A stretch of 26,143 nt of DNA from a virus, in IMG/VR virus record IMGVR_UViG_3300036862_000011, positions 1-26,143 of that record. One strand, given 5' to 3'. Below are positions 14,610 to 22,311 of this stretch, one piece after another. The position numbers and the translations under genes were made by a program. The stretch's first letter is position 1. The number at the start of each line of letters is the position of its first letter. The notes below the pieces were generated by a model. It did not search any database and was not told where the DNA came from. It worked only from the letters and a program-made list of their open reading frames with translations.

Positions 14610-14963
14610 TTAATTTAAGCCAAGTTCTTCTTTGATTCGCTCAATACCCCATCTTCCATCAATGGCAATGCCGACATCTTCAGCAAGCTGAATCAATTCT
14701 TCGCGGGTGAGTTCCTTTGGTTCCACAGCAGGGGCTTTGGGCTTTAATGAATGAACTTCTGTTTTTGTCGATACTGCGGGGGCGTGCATTGGCTTCACTT
14801 CTTCTTTTATCGTCACTTCTTTTTTTGCGGGCAGTGGCTCTACCTCTTTCTGGACTTCTTTCTTCTTCGCCACAGTCCAACCGCTCTTCAGAAACATATC
14901 AACATCGGATTCGGTGCATGGATATCGACCATGCTTGGGATGTTCCATCATGATAATAGCCAT
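14610..14963 (-). CDS. Small K/E/P-rich protein with HeH/Rho-N-like C-terminus, 117 aa
   Basis: AGGAGA lies 7 bases before the ATG. The N-terminal 30 residues (MEHPKHGRYPCTESDVDMFL) form a short conserved-looking module. The centre is a low-complexity Lys/Glu/Pro/Val linker (KKEVQKEVEPLPAKKEV). The end, LTREELIQLAEDVGIAIDGR then IERIKEELGLN, looks like a HeH/LEM or Rho N-terminal type helix-extended loop-helix module that binds nucleic acid or protein. Located between the decoration and gp4-like genes, it may be a head-completion or regulatory virion protein. Its role is not established. Confidence 0.6.
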   Translation of the reverse strand: MAIIMMEHPKHGRYPCTESDVDMFLKSGWTVAKKKEVQKEVEPLPAKKEVTIKEEVKPMHAPAVSTKTEVHSLKPKAPAVEPKELTREELIQLAEDVGIAIDGRWGIERIKEELGLN

Positions 14964-15013
14964 TGCGTTTTCTCCTATTCAATGCCAAGATATTAACGCT
15001 TTTCCTCGCTCGT

Positions 15014-15042
15014 GCCCCGTTTCATAGTGCGGGGCTTTTTTT
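15014..15042 (+). terminator. Intrinsic terminator facing against the late operon
   Basis: GCCCCG (15014-15019) pairs with CGGGGC (15030-15035), followed by seven T (15036-15042). Read on the + strand this is a canonical Rho-independent terminator. On the minus strand the hairpin is preceded by A and not followed by U, so it should not stop late transcription. It sits in the 82-base gap between the decoration gene and the 117-residue gene. Confidence 0.7.
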
Positions 15043-15045
15043 GTT

Positions 15046-15546
15046 TTACGAGGTCGCGAACGGCGTCGCTATCGAACCGGAGCCCGATACAACACCATCA
15101 ATAACCCACAACGTCGTTGATACTGCCGTCAATCGATAACGATCCCCGATAACGCCACCAGTCGTTGTGCCATTAGATGAAATAGCCACGTGAGTCGTTC
15201 CATTGGCAGCCGCAGCCAATGTCGTAGCAGACCCCGCAATCAACATATCCACCAAACCGACAATGAATGTCGTAGCAGCATCAGTGATAACCTTTGCTGC
15301 ATTACTGGTAATAGTGACAGTCGTTTGGAATTCGAACTGCATACCAATTGATGCGGAAGTTATCGCCGGTAAGGTATAAACAACACCGGCTGCCCTATCG
15401 AACAAGCAGAGCGCGCCGGATTCCTTTTCCAATAATGTACGAGTCGCGACGGCATCGCCGATGATTGCACGATGATTGCCGCGAAGCTGCGAGCGCGTCC
15501 CACCATAGGAGATTTGCTCATAATTGTCAGCAACAGTTGAGACCAT
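15046..15546 (-). CDS. Probable head decoration/capsid-associated protein, 166 aa
   Basis: AAAGGA precedes the ATG at good spacing. The protein is beta-rich and Thr/Ala/Ser-rich. It carries LLEKESGALCLFDRAAGVVY, TLPAITSASIGMQFEF, TTVTITSNAAKVITD and NGTTHVAISSNGTTTGGVIG. I recognise this arrangement from proteins encoded next to major coat genes in many phages, usually annotated as head decoration or hypothetical. It follows the coat gene, interrupted only by an HNH endonuclease gene. A capsid-surface role is an inference from position and pattern. No enzyme motif is seen. Confidence 0.65.
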   Translation of the reverse strand: MVSTVADNYEQISYGGTRSQLRGNHRAIIGDAVATRTLLEKESGALCLFDRAAGVVYTLPAITSASIGMQFEFQTTVTITSNAAKVITDAATTFIVGLVDMLIAGSATTLAAAANGTTHVAISSNGTTTGGVIGDRYRLTAVSTTLWVIDGVVSGSGSIATPFATS

Positions 15547-15561
15547 GATATTTCCTTTAGG

Positions 15562-16044
15562 TTAGAGGTGTTTCCAGGTATAGCGATGAACAATATCTCT
15601 GATTACGGTTGGATCAAGCATATATTCCTTAGCGAGCATGAACTGCCGCGCACCCATTGCAAATAGCCAGCGAATTTCGCGAATCATTTCTTCTGAATAT
15701 TTAGCCGTTGGATGCGTTTCGCCTTTTGCCGCTTCGCGACCGAGAACATGGAATAAATGTAGATTATTTTCTGAGGCGGTAACAATTTCCAGATTCTCGA
15801 CGCGATTATCAGAGCGATTGCCGTTTTTATGGTTTACGTGATACTTTTTAGGGATTGGACCAATGAAAGTTTTTGCGACAATTCTATGAATAAATCTTTC
15901 TCCATCTAGATTTCTAGTGAAATGAGGATATCCGGAATTCAATCGGCATTTAATTATTTGCCCACTTGAATTACGAATTCTTCCTTCAGAACTAATTTCG
16001 AAGATTTCTGAATTGCCAGCTTTTACAAACTTCCATTGCTCCAT
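15562..16044 (-). CDS. HNH homing endonuclease with NUMOD4-like N-terminus, 160 aa
   Basis: The ATG at 16044 (MEQWKFVKAG) has AGGAGA 7 bases upstream. An extension to 16092 would run into the coat gene and is rejected. Residues about 1-35 (EIFEISSEGRIRNSSGQIIK) match the NUMOD4 DNA-recognition motif. Residues 50-100 form the HNH core (HRIVAKTFIG; YHVNHKNGNRSDNRVENLEI; TASENN). The C-terminal part (SEEMIREIRWLFAMGARQFM; LDPTVIRDIVHRY) looks like a helix-turn-helix DNA-binding unit. It is a free-standing nuclease between coat and decoration genes and AT-richer than both, which fits a recently acquired selfish gene. It probably cuts homologous phage DNA near this site. Confidence 0.88.
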   Translation of the reverse strand: MEQWKFVKAGNSEIFEISSEGRIRNSSGQIIKCRLNSGYPHFTRNLDGERFIHRIVAKTFIGPIPKKYHVNHKNGNRSDNRVENLEIVTASENNLHLFHVLGREAAKGETHPTAKYSEEMIREIRWLFAMGARQFMLAKEYMLDPTVIRDIVHRYTWKHL

Positions 16045-16067
16045 TAGCGTATCTCCTAAGTCATTGA

Positions 16068-17249
16068 TTATGAAGTGATTCGCACGCCCCATTCAGGCCG
16101 CAATGCAGCGAATCCATACAAGATATCCACACGAGTAAGATATTCGTCATTTCGAATATCCCCATCCGACCATACTCGCAACGATATCCCGTCGTAGGTT
16201 TTGCGTGAGCATTCGCCAGGCATAATCGGCAAGTCAGCTGTCGCGAATGTATACGCTTCCTTGTGGTACATGAGATCTTGCGCGTAAGTCGTTGAGGCGG
16301 AACCAACGAACACGATGTCATCATTGTCAGCTGGAAGCTGCGTGACGTTTTGTCGCGGCCCAGAAGCATAGATAGCAGGTTGGAAGGTGATAAGCGTCGT
16401 CGTTGCCGCCGTCACGGTGAATTGCTGAAGATGCGAATACGCCTGTTTGGTTTCCGGATGAACCGCCTTTGAAAGCTCGAAAGTAAACACTGACCCGACA
16501 GTAGGCGCCGCCGTGAAGCCATCAACTGTCACAGTTGTCGCTCCTTCCGTCACGCCGCCGGCCATATTCACTTCACCGGCAACATCCGCGCCATTCGTAT
16601 GACGATAGGTCCGTTCATTGGCGTACCAATCAGCCATCGTAGTACGGCCAATAATACCTTCGCGATATTGCTGCTTGATTTGCGAAGCATCCTGGAATAG
16701 ACCCTTATTCGCCCCGACCATCTTCGCCATCGTAATGCTATTGACTTGCAGCGAACGATTGTCATCTTCAGGCGCTAGGTACTGATTGAGCTTGGCCTGC
16801 GCATTAGCAAAGATTTCCAAATCATTCGGGACCGTACCTGGCGTGCCGACAAGGTTGTAGGTTGCTTTCGTCATTGCGGTCAAATAGTCCGCCTCAATGC
16901 CGGAAACGAGAACAGCCATTGCTGGCTCTAAGATGCGCTTTGAATAATCATCCAGCTTTAAAGCTCGCTCGGCGGAAGTGAAGGCGATATCAACGCCATC
17001 CTGCGTCGCAACCGTCAATGCTACGCTTTCTTCGATGGTATCTTGTACGGCCATGATGCGAGAGTTTGTGCGTCTGACATATCGAACCGGCTTTCTGATT
17101 CGAAGCGTATCGCCGATCTTTGCGCCTGTCTTAGCGAAAGAGTCGTCATAACTACGGTCGGTTGTTGCAATGAATTTCGTTTTCTCGTGGGCGATGCGAA
17201 GCGCCTCGCGAGTGATCATATCGATCGTAAGTAAAGTATTGGTAGCCAT
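16068..17249 (-). CDS. Major capsid (coat) protein, P22 gp5-type, 393 aa
   Basis: This forms the icosahedral head. The N-terminus TLLTIDMITREALRIAHEKT, the DRSYDDSFAKTGAKIGDTLR block and IRKPVRYVRR are typical of the P22 coat family (HK97 fold with the N-arm first). They are followed by EESVALTVATQDGVDIAFTS and a C-terminal DILYGFAALRPEWGVRI. It is slightly shorter than P22 gp5 (430 residues). AAGGA precedes the ATG, and the SD follows a small hairpin in the leader. The scaffold gene lies upstream and the HNH and decoration genes downstream. A paralogue of the first ~58 residues is encoded at 20445-20744. Confidence 0.92.
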   Translation of the reverse strand: MATNTLLTIDMITREALRIAHEKTKFIATTDRSYDDSFAKTGAKIGDTLRIRKPVRYVRRTNSRIMAVQDTIEESVALTVATQDGVDIAFTSAERALKLDDYSKRILEPAMAVLVSGIEADYLTAMTKATYNLVGTPGTVPNDLEIFANAQAKLNQYLAPEDDNRSLQVNSITMAKMVGANKGLFQDASQIKQQYREGIIGRTTMADWYANERTYRHTNGADVAGEVNMAGGVTEGATTVTVDGFTAAPTVGSVFTFELSKAVHPETKQAYSHLQQFTVTAATTTLITFQPAIYASGPRQNVTQLPADNDDIVFVGSASTTYAQDLMYHKEAYTFATADLPIMPGECSRKTYDGISLRVWSDGDIRNDEYLTRVDILYGFAALRPEWGVRITS

Positions 17250-17334
17250 TTAAATTCCTTGGGAGGCATAAGCCTCTCTATCGGACTGCGCCGTCATCCC
17301 GACGGTGCGAACCGCGCCCTGCTAAGTTATGCGG
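17250..17334 (-). promoter_or_regulatory. Structured leader between scaffold and coat genes
   Basis: This 85-base gap is the longest inside the upstream half of the late operon. It can form two hairpins: GAGGC/GCCTC (17263-17276, 4-base loop), ending just upstream of the coat SD (17256-17260), and CCGTC/GACGG (17291-17305, 5-base loop). Neither is followed by a U tract in the transcription direction, so these are more likely RNA-stability or translation elements that favour coat over scaffold output. Confidence 0.4.
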
Positions 17335-18198
17335 TCATTTTCGTCCCAGTTGTCGATTGCGCTTCGCAATCCATGTCTCCATGTCATCATTGGACGAGGG
17401 CAAATCACTACTTGCATTCTTTCCCGTGAGTGGATCGATGGGCGGAGGCGCGGCTGATTTTACTTTCGACAATGACACTTCCAGCTTACCTAATTCCAAT
17501 AGCTGCTTGCTCGGTGATAGTTTTGAGATCCTTAGCGCTTCTTCCTTGTGCTTCCCCAAGTGATAGAGCAATTCATCCGGCTTGTCTGATTCCAAAATCG
17601 CCTCACCCATCAACGGCGTTATTTGAACATCGCTCGCAAAGGCTACCTCATGGAAATCCGGGAATTTCTTCTCGGCTTCTTCTGAGATGGAATTCAACTT
17701 CGATTGATGTTCTAGCACTCGCTGGTGTTGAGTCTGTACTAGCTCGCGATGCTTGGCTTCAGATTGTTCCTTCTGAATACGCTCTTGCTCCGCCTTCCGT
17801 TCCGCCGCGTAAACTTGCTTGGCCTCCCATCTGGCTATTGCGCCTTGATACTTCTCATAACTATCGAACTGTTCAAGCTGAGGCTGACCTTCCGATTTAT
17901 CGACATTGCCTGCATCTGATTGCGTTCGTCCCTTGCTGAGCAGATCCAACAATTGTCGGTTCTGATCCTCAATGACTCGCGCGCGTTCTTCTGCCGCCCG
18001 TCGTTGCGCTGTTAATTCGCTAAATCGTTTATTTAGCCCGTCTTGTTTCTTGTTAGCAGTGTCATTGCTTTGTTGAGGTGCTGGCGCCTCAACCTTATTC
18101 TGTTCCCAAGGGGGAACCTCAGCTTGCTGTGTTTCTTGAACCACCACCTCTTCCGCGGGCGGAGTTACGTCTATCGTTTGTGCTTCGTTTTCATTCAT
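17335..18198 (-). CDS. Scaffolding protein, 287 aa
   Basis: Its position directly before the coat gene and its composition identify it as the assembly scaffold. It is highly charged and helical with no Cys-rich or catalytic motifs. It has an acidic/Pro-rich N-terminus (IDVTPPAEEVVVQETQQAEV), a long coiled-coil middle (RFSELTAQRRAAEERARVIE; RWEAKQVYAAERKAEQERIQ) and a basic C-terminus (METWIAKRNRQLGRK). P22 gp8 binds coat through a basic C-terminal helix-loop-helix, and this tail could do the same. Length is close to P22 gp8 (303). The ATG at 18198 has GGGGA at 6 bases; the frame before it uses TTG at 18210. Confidence 0.82.
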   Translation of the reverse strand: MNENEAQTIDVTPPAEEVVVQETQQAEVPPWEQNKVEAPAPQQSNDTANKKQDGLNKRFSELTAQRRAAEERARVIEDQNRQLLDLLSKGRTQSDAGNVDKSEGQPQLEQFDSYEKYQGAIARWEAKQVYAAERKAEQERIQKEQSEAKHRELVQTQHQRVLEHQSKLNSISEEAEKKFPDFHEVAFASDVQITPLMGEAILESDKPDELLYHLGKHKEEALRISKLSPSKQLLELGKLEVSLSKVKSAAPPPIDPLTGKNASSDLPSSNDDMETWIAKRNRQLGRK

Positions 18199-18349
18199 GG
18201 GATTCCCCAAGGATTAACCCGGTCGCCACCGGCCGGTAGGTTTTGTAAAATCGATTAATATCTTCTCGTAAAACGTCTTCTCTTCTCACAAAGTCAATGA
18301 TTCTTCGAGTTTCTTCTTCACTATTTTTTTGTTGCTCATCATTGTTCAT
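18191..18349 (-). CDS. Small charged protein between portal and scaffold, 52 aa
   Basis: This frame fills the gap between the portal stop (18358) and the scaffold start, and overlaps the scaffold start by 8 bases. The product starts MNNDEQQKNSEEETRRIIDF and continues with VRREDVLREDINRFYKTYRP. It is highly charged and predicted helical with no membrane segment. Its SD is weak, so it may be translated by coupling to the portal gene. Tiny genes at this position are often overlooked. The overlap pattern, like other genes here, favours it being real. Function unknown. Confidence 0.55.
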   Translation of the reverse strand: MNNDEQQKNSEEETRRIIDFVRREDVLREDINRFYKTYRPVATGLILGESHE

Positions 18350-18357
18350 GGAACGAT

Positions 18358-20448
18358 TCATCCAATCGCCCCTAATTCCGATGCCTGCGGTTGCGCCACA
18401 GTTGCCATACTACGAATATTTTCTGCGTGCGATTCTTCAATCTTAGCTTGGACTTCCATCCGCTTCGTTTGGGCGTCAATCTGCGTTGCCTGGAGCTCCA
18501 TTTGCTTAATCTGTAGATCAATTTGCTTCATTTGAATGTCGGCGGCCTTGCTCACTTTTTCCATTTGAAGTTTTTGCGCTTCCATTTGCGCTTGCTGCAA
18601 CGCCTGCCCCATCTGTTGCATCTGCGCTTGCATTTGCTGCATCTGCGCTTGGAGCTCAGGCGGAATTGCCTGATCACCCTTCTCTAGCTGCTGTATCTGC
18701 GGCGGCAACATAGCCTTCCATCGGTCGGCTATCTGATCGGCACCAGGCCAATCATTGGCGCGGAAGAAGATGTCTCCGGCTAGCTGCAAGAATTGTGGAT
18801 TGCCTTGCATGATCTGGACCATCGCCTCGACAGCTTCTTGGCGTTTCGTCGTGTAACTTGGCCCAACTGTCGCCAGCACGTCATAGCGACCGACATTCAG
18901 ATTGTAAATTTTCTCTACCGTGCCACTCAAAAGCGTTGTTTCGCGAACCGCCTGCGGCTGCGATGGATCTATGCGCGCCACATCAGTGGAATTATCCTCA
19001 CCCAATATTTGAATGATCTGCGCCTTATCAAAAACGCGGGGAATCATATCAATGAGAATGCGCCCCTTATGCGCAATCGCCATCGATAACCCATCAATGA
19101 AGTGATAGGTCGCCGTATCGCCTTCGCGTTGCCTGGCAATGATTGCTTTGCCGCTTGTCTCATTGGAACGCTGGCCTAGGCTAGCTTCATATTGGCCGGT
19201 GACCATCTTAATGGCATCATTGGCCAGCTGAAGCCCTTCCATGACGCCTTGTGGTGCCATCGCAAGCTGCGAGCGCTGAGGCGGCCCGACAGGATTACCT
19301 TCCGCATCTCTCGTTTTATATTTAAGGTAAGGAAGATTTGCTGTATGCGCCCTATTCCAATCTGCCTCATTGTCTTCGATTTGACCATCAGCAACGAGCC
19401 ATGGCACTTTCGGCTGTAACGCTACTGCCTCAATAAATGTTGACCATTGATAATTGAACACACGTTGAGGATCAACCGCGTCACGCACCAATCCTTTGAA
19501 ATATCGCTGACCATCAATATCAACGATCAATCCCGGCACGCGGATGATGGGAATGTATTTGGAAGGGAAATCCATGCCTTCGATTCCGCCTTCGAGAATC
19601 TTGCCGCTAGTTAGCTTCCACCATTTGACTTTCGTTTCTTCCTCTTCCGCGTAAGCAATCGCACCCGGCCTAGTCGTATGGTCATAACCTTGCTCGGCAC
19701 TATATTGAGTCCAATACTCAGTCTCGGTTATTTTCTGATTGTTGATCAGCGTCATGACGTTCTTAGTCGTCGTGACCTTCTCGAAATACTCAGCGACTCT
19801 TACTGTCTTGCGCGTAACCCAATCGGAACTACCTGCGCTCTCGTCTGCCCATTTTCCGGCTTCTTCTCCGTATCGAGATTCAAATTCATCCTTGGGGATC
19901 TCATCGACAACAAAAGCGCAGACAGCATCAGACCCGACAGGGCACATAGCGTTAGCGTCGAGATAGATGCTAAGAGGATTATGGACAGGCTTGACATATA
20001 TTCCTTGTTCATTGTCTTCCTTATTCGTGTAATCGGTCGTCAGTCGAATGTAACCCCATCCGCCCGTCACTTGATGATTTACTCCTACATCAGTAGCAAT
20101 GTCGCCGCTGGAACAGGCATCAATATGGCGGATTACGCCATCAAATACCTCAGCCACATCTGTGCTGGCATTCATGCTGACAGGGCGGACCTTGATCGTT
20201 GGGCGATTCTGACGGATATCATTTACGACCTGATAGACATGCTGTGCGGTGACATTGATCTCTACACATGGTCGCGGACTTGGTGGCATTTCCCTATCGC
20301 GTCTTATTTCTTCTGGCCATTGATGCCCGGGCAAATGTGTAAAGCGCATGTCTTGCAACCAAAGCAGACGATTAGATTCCTCGCAATCGGACGCCTCTTT
20401 GAACTTCTTGCGGACCTTCTCCAGGAACTTGTCTTCAGAATCGCTCAT
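18358..20448 (-). CDS. Portal protein, P22-type, 696 aa
   Basis: This is the dodecameric ring at the DNA-entry vertex. The N-terminus (EKVRKKFKEASDCEESNRLL, LQDMRFTHLPGHQWPEEIRR) and the RPCVEINVTAQHVYQVVNDI and IRQNRPTIKVRPV blocks are characteristic of P22-like portals. The length is close to P22 gp1 (725). The last ~120 residues are a Gln/Met-rich continuous helix (LQAQMQQMQAQMQQMGQAL, then IQMKQIDLQIKQMELQATQI), matching the long C-terminal helical barrel of the P22 portal. It starts in a 4-base overlap (ATGA) with the Tat/coat-like small gene. Confidence 0.92.
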   Translation of the reverse strand: MSDSEDKFLEKVRKKFKEASDCEESNRLLWLQDMRFTHLPGHQWPEEIRRDREMPPSPRPCVEINVTAQHVYQVVNDIRQNRPTIKVRPVSMNASTDVAEVFDGVIRHIDACSSGDIATDVGVNHQVTGGWGYIRLTTDYTNKEDNEQGIYVKPVHNPLSIYLDANAMCPVGSDAVCAFVVDEIPKDEFESRYGEEAGKWADESAGSSDWVTRKTVRVAEYFEKVTTTKNVMTLINNQKITETEYWTQYSAEQGYDHTTRPGAIAYAEEEETKVKWWKLTSGKILEGGIEGMDFPSKYIPIIRVPGLIVDIDGQRYFKGLVRDAVDPQRVFNYQWSTFIEAVALQPKVPWLVADGQIEDNEADWNRAHTANLPYLKYKTRDAEGNPVGPPQRSQLAMAPQGVMEGLQLANDAIKMVTGQYEASLGQRSNETSGKAIIARQREGDTATYHFIDGLSMAIAHKGRILIDMIPRVFDKAQIIQILGEDNSTDVARIDPSQPQAVRETTLLSGTVEKIYNLNVGRYDVLATVGPSYTTKRQEAVEAMVQIMQGNPQFLQLAGDIFFRANDWPGADQIADRWKAMLPPQIQQLEKGDQAIPPELQAQMQQMQAQMQQMGQALQQAQMEAQKLQMEKVSKAADIQMKQIDLQIKQMELQATQIDAQTKRMEVQAKIEESHAENIRSMATVAQPQASELGAIG

Positions 20449-20744
20449 TGATAGCGCCCTTTATACTTAGTAGGCATCCTGATGCGCAAAGTATCGCCAA
20501 TACTTGCGCCTATGAGGCTAAAAGAATCCTCATAAGTTCGATCTATCCTCATCATGTCGTGCAATTGTTCAACGGCGAGATGGAGCGCCTCGCGAGCGAT
20601 AAGATCTACCGACAACAATCCATTGACAGCAAGAGACTGATTGGGAACAATCAATTGCCTAATAGGCATTAAGATCTCTGCCTTGACAATGGCAGGCGCA
20701 ATGCCGAATGCCAATATGCCTTCAAGAAATCCTCGCCTGTTCAT
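20445..20744 (-). CDS. Tat-signal-like protein fused to a coat N-terminus paralogue, 99 aa
   Basis: The ATG at 20744 overlaps the terL stop (ATGA); an ATG at 20756 is less likely. Residues 1-22 (MNRRGFLEGILAFGIAPAIV) look like a twin-arginine signal: RRGFL, then a hydrophobic stretch, then KAE. Residues about 40-98 align with the start of the coat protein: LLSVDLIAREAL versus LLTIDMITREAL, DRTYEDSF versus DRSYDDSF, and IGDTLRIR identical, about half of 58 positions by eye. Coat homology stops there and the stop codon overlaps the portal start. I infer a partial coat duplication fused to a small Tat-like phage protein. Secretion, or a role in coat assembly, is open. Confidence 0.75.
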   Translation of the reverse strand: MNRRGFLEGILAFGIAPAIVKAEILMPIRQLIVPNQSLAVNGLLSVDLIAREALHLAVEQLHDMMRIDRTYEDSFSLIGASIGDTLRIRMPTKYKGRYQ

Positions 20745-22021
20745 GCTCCCATCCATGCGGCTGATTGGCCTGTGTAAACAGCCCTAGTTGCACTTGGCGG
20801 CTTGGATCTGCTCGTCTTGTCTTGGGCCGATACCGCGAATCCCATAAACGCCGATGCGCCATGACTAGCCCAATTGTGCATAGGCTCCTTGCTGAACTGG
20901 CCGCCTTCCAATACCTTATATTGATAATGCCTGAGCGCATGAATGCCATCAGCGCAACGCTCGCGATCAAACCAAACATTGGGGAAAATCGTTCGGGCTG
21001 TATTGATTTGTGCCTCTATTGGCAGCAAAGGAATGATATTTATTTTGCGTCCAAGCTCTCTTGCTTGCTGCTCCAGGCTTTTCCCATTAGCTGCGAGTGT
21101 CTTATGTCGACCATCATGCGGTAGCCAATCGGTATCATATATATAAGGTCGCTTCTGGAGTTCTTGAATGTACCAACCAAGCGTCTGCTGTGAGCTTTCT
21201 AGATAGTCAATGACGCGCCATTCGAAGCCGATACGCTGGACAAACCAGATAGCCGTCGCATCAAAAAGGCCGAGATCCCAGAATGTGGAAACTGGCTTGG
21301 CGGGATTGTAAGGAACGCGAGTCAATCGGCATGGTTCTGCAGCCTCAGCATCAGACAGCTGCTTGGCAAAGACGGCGCCCTCGACAGCTTTCTTGCACAA
21401 CCCATCCCAAATGTTCTGGTAACCGCTGGGATCGCGCACGAGACAGTCTTTGCGCTCCTGCTCAAGCACCTCATTGAACCATGGATTATCACGCCAGCTC
21501 ATGCGGATCACGATGGAATCGGTGGGAGGAAGGACGACGAAGCGCTGGTAGGTTTCGTCTTCCTCAAGCTCTGGGTTGAAATCGATGTAGATCTCCGAGC
21601 CAGTCTTGCGAATAGTCGGAATCAGCGTATCCCATGACATTTTCGAGACAGTTTGCGCCTCGGTCACCCAACAATCGTCCGCGCCTTCCAACGACTTGAT
21701 GCTCTTGATGTTGTGCTTCAGGCCATGGAAAGTGAACAGCGTACCGTTCCTGCCGATGATCTCCGTCTTCTTAACATCGTAGAAGTTATGCAGTCCGAGA
21801 TTGTGGATCTGCTCCGACAGCAACGCGTGAACGGAATCATCAATCGAGTTCTGGAACTCGCGAGCACAGATGATTCTCCGCTTCTCGCTAGCACCTCTGA
21901 GCAGGAGTCGCCTTGAGATTCCCCACGAAGCCCCTTTGCCGCGGCCGCCGTAGACGATCTTATATCGTGCTGGCTTAAACAGCTGCTGAAGTTTTTCCGG
22001 GAATTGGGCCGAGACAATCAT
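20741..22021 (-). CDS. Terminase large subunit (TerL), 426 aa
   Basis: This is the packaging ATPase and nuclease. The N-terminal ATPase has an unusual Walker A (YGGRGKGASW, residues 24-33) with Lys shifted from the usual GKS/T position, Walker B ADDCWVTEAQT (about 114-123) and coupling motif IYIDFNP (144-150). The C-terminal RNase H-like nuclease has Asp residues in STFWDLGLFDAT (D249, D254), WLPHDGRHKTL (D303) and CADGIHALRHY (D358). This is the Terminase_3/PBSX-type layout and the length is normal. It overlaps terS by 4 bases at its start and the Tat/coat-like gene at its end. Confidence 0.93.
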   Translation of the reverse strand: MIVSAQFPEKLQQLFKPARYKIVYGGRGKGASWGISRRLLLRGASEKRRIICAREFQNSIDDSVHALLSEQIHNLGLHNFYDVKKTEIIGRNGTLFTFHGLKHNIKSIKSLEGADDCWVTEAQTVSKMSWDTLIPTIRKTGSEIYIDFNPELEEDETYQRFVVLPPTDSIVIRMSWRDNPWFNEVLEQERKDCLVRDPSGYQNIWDGLCKKAVEGAVFAKQLSDAEAAEPCRLTRVPYNPAKPVSTFWDLGLFDATAIWFVQRIGFEWRVIDYLESSQQTLGWYIQELQKRPYIYDTDWLPHDGRHKTLAANGKSLEQQARELGRKINIIPLLPIEAQINTARTIFPNVWFDRERCADGIHALRHYQYKVLEGGQFSKEPMHNWASHGASAFMGFAVSAQDKTSRSKPPSATRAVYTGQSAAWMGA

Positions 22022-22311
22022 TTATCGACAGGGACGAACTCGACAGTGATCTTGACTGGAATGTCAGAGCCATCCGGCCCGCTCATCTCTTGCGGGATAA
22101 GCTTCTGAGCGATCATGTAGAAATCCTTCGGATTCGCCTTACCCCAGTTCTTCAGATGCGCCGGATCAGCATCGTCCTCTTGCAGATAGTCGAACGCTTC
22201 CTTGAAGGCTTGGCGTACGCTCACAGTCAGCTTGTTCTGCACGCCCTTCTTGCGTCCTGAACCTTCTGATTTCTTGCCTCTCGGCTTTCCCTTTGGCCAT
22301 CCTTGAGACAT
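22018..22311 (-). CDS. Terminase small subunit (TerS), 97 aa
   Basis: The first gene of the late operon. The N-terminus is a basic DNA-binding region (GWPKGKPRGKKSEGSGRKKG, VQNKLTVSVRQAFKEAF), followed by a helical DYLQEDDADPAHLKNWGKAN segment and PKDFYMIAQKLIPQEM. These match a recognised short TerS pattern found before this TerL type. TerS would recognise the packaging site and load TerL. The ATG lies inside a 9-bp hairpin (22310-22334) with GGGA in the loop, so its translation may be controlled. The ATGA overlap links it to terL. Confidence 0.85.
   Translation of the reverse strand: MSQGWPKGKPRGKKSEGSGRKKGVQNKLTVSVRQAFKEAFDYLQEDDADPAHLKNWGKANPKDFYMIAQKLIPQEMSGPDGSDIPVKITVEFVPVDK

Noticed and set aside
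17430-17939. 169-codon + strand frame opposite the scaffold gene
   Set aside because: Shadow of the low-complexity charged scaffold; no SD and no domain.
19678-20451. 257-codon + strand frame
   Set aside because: Complement of the portal gene, which has clear family motifs; the + frame has no SD and odd composition.
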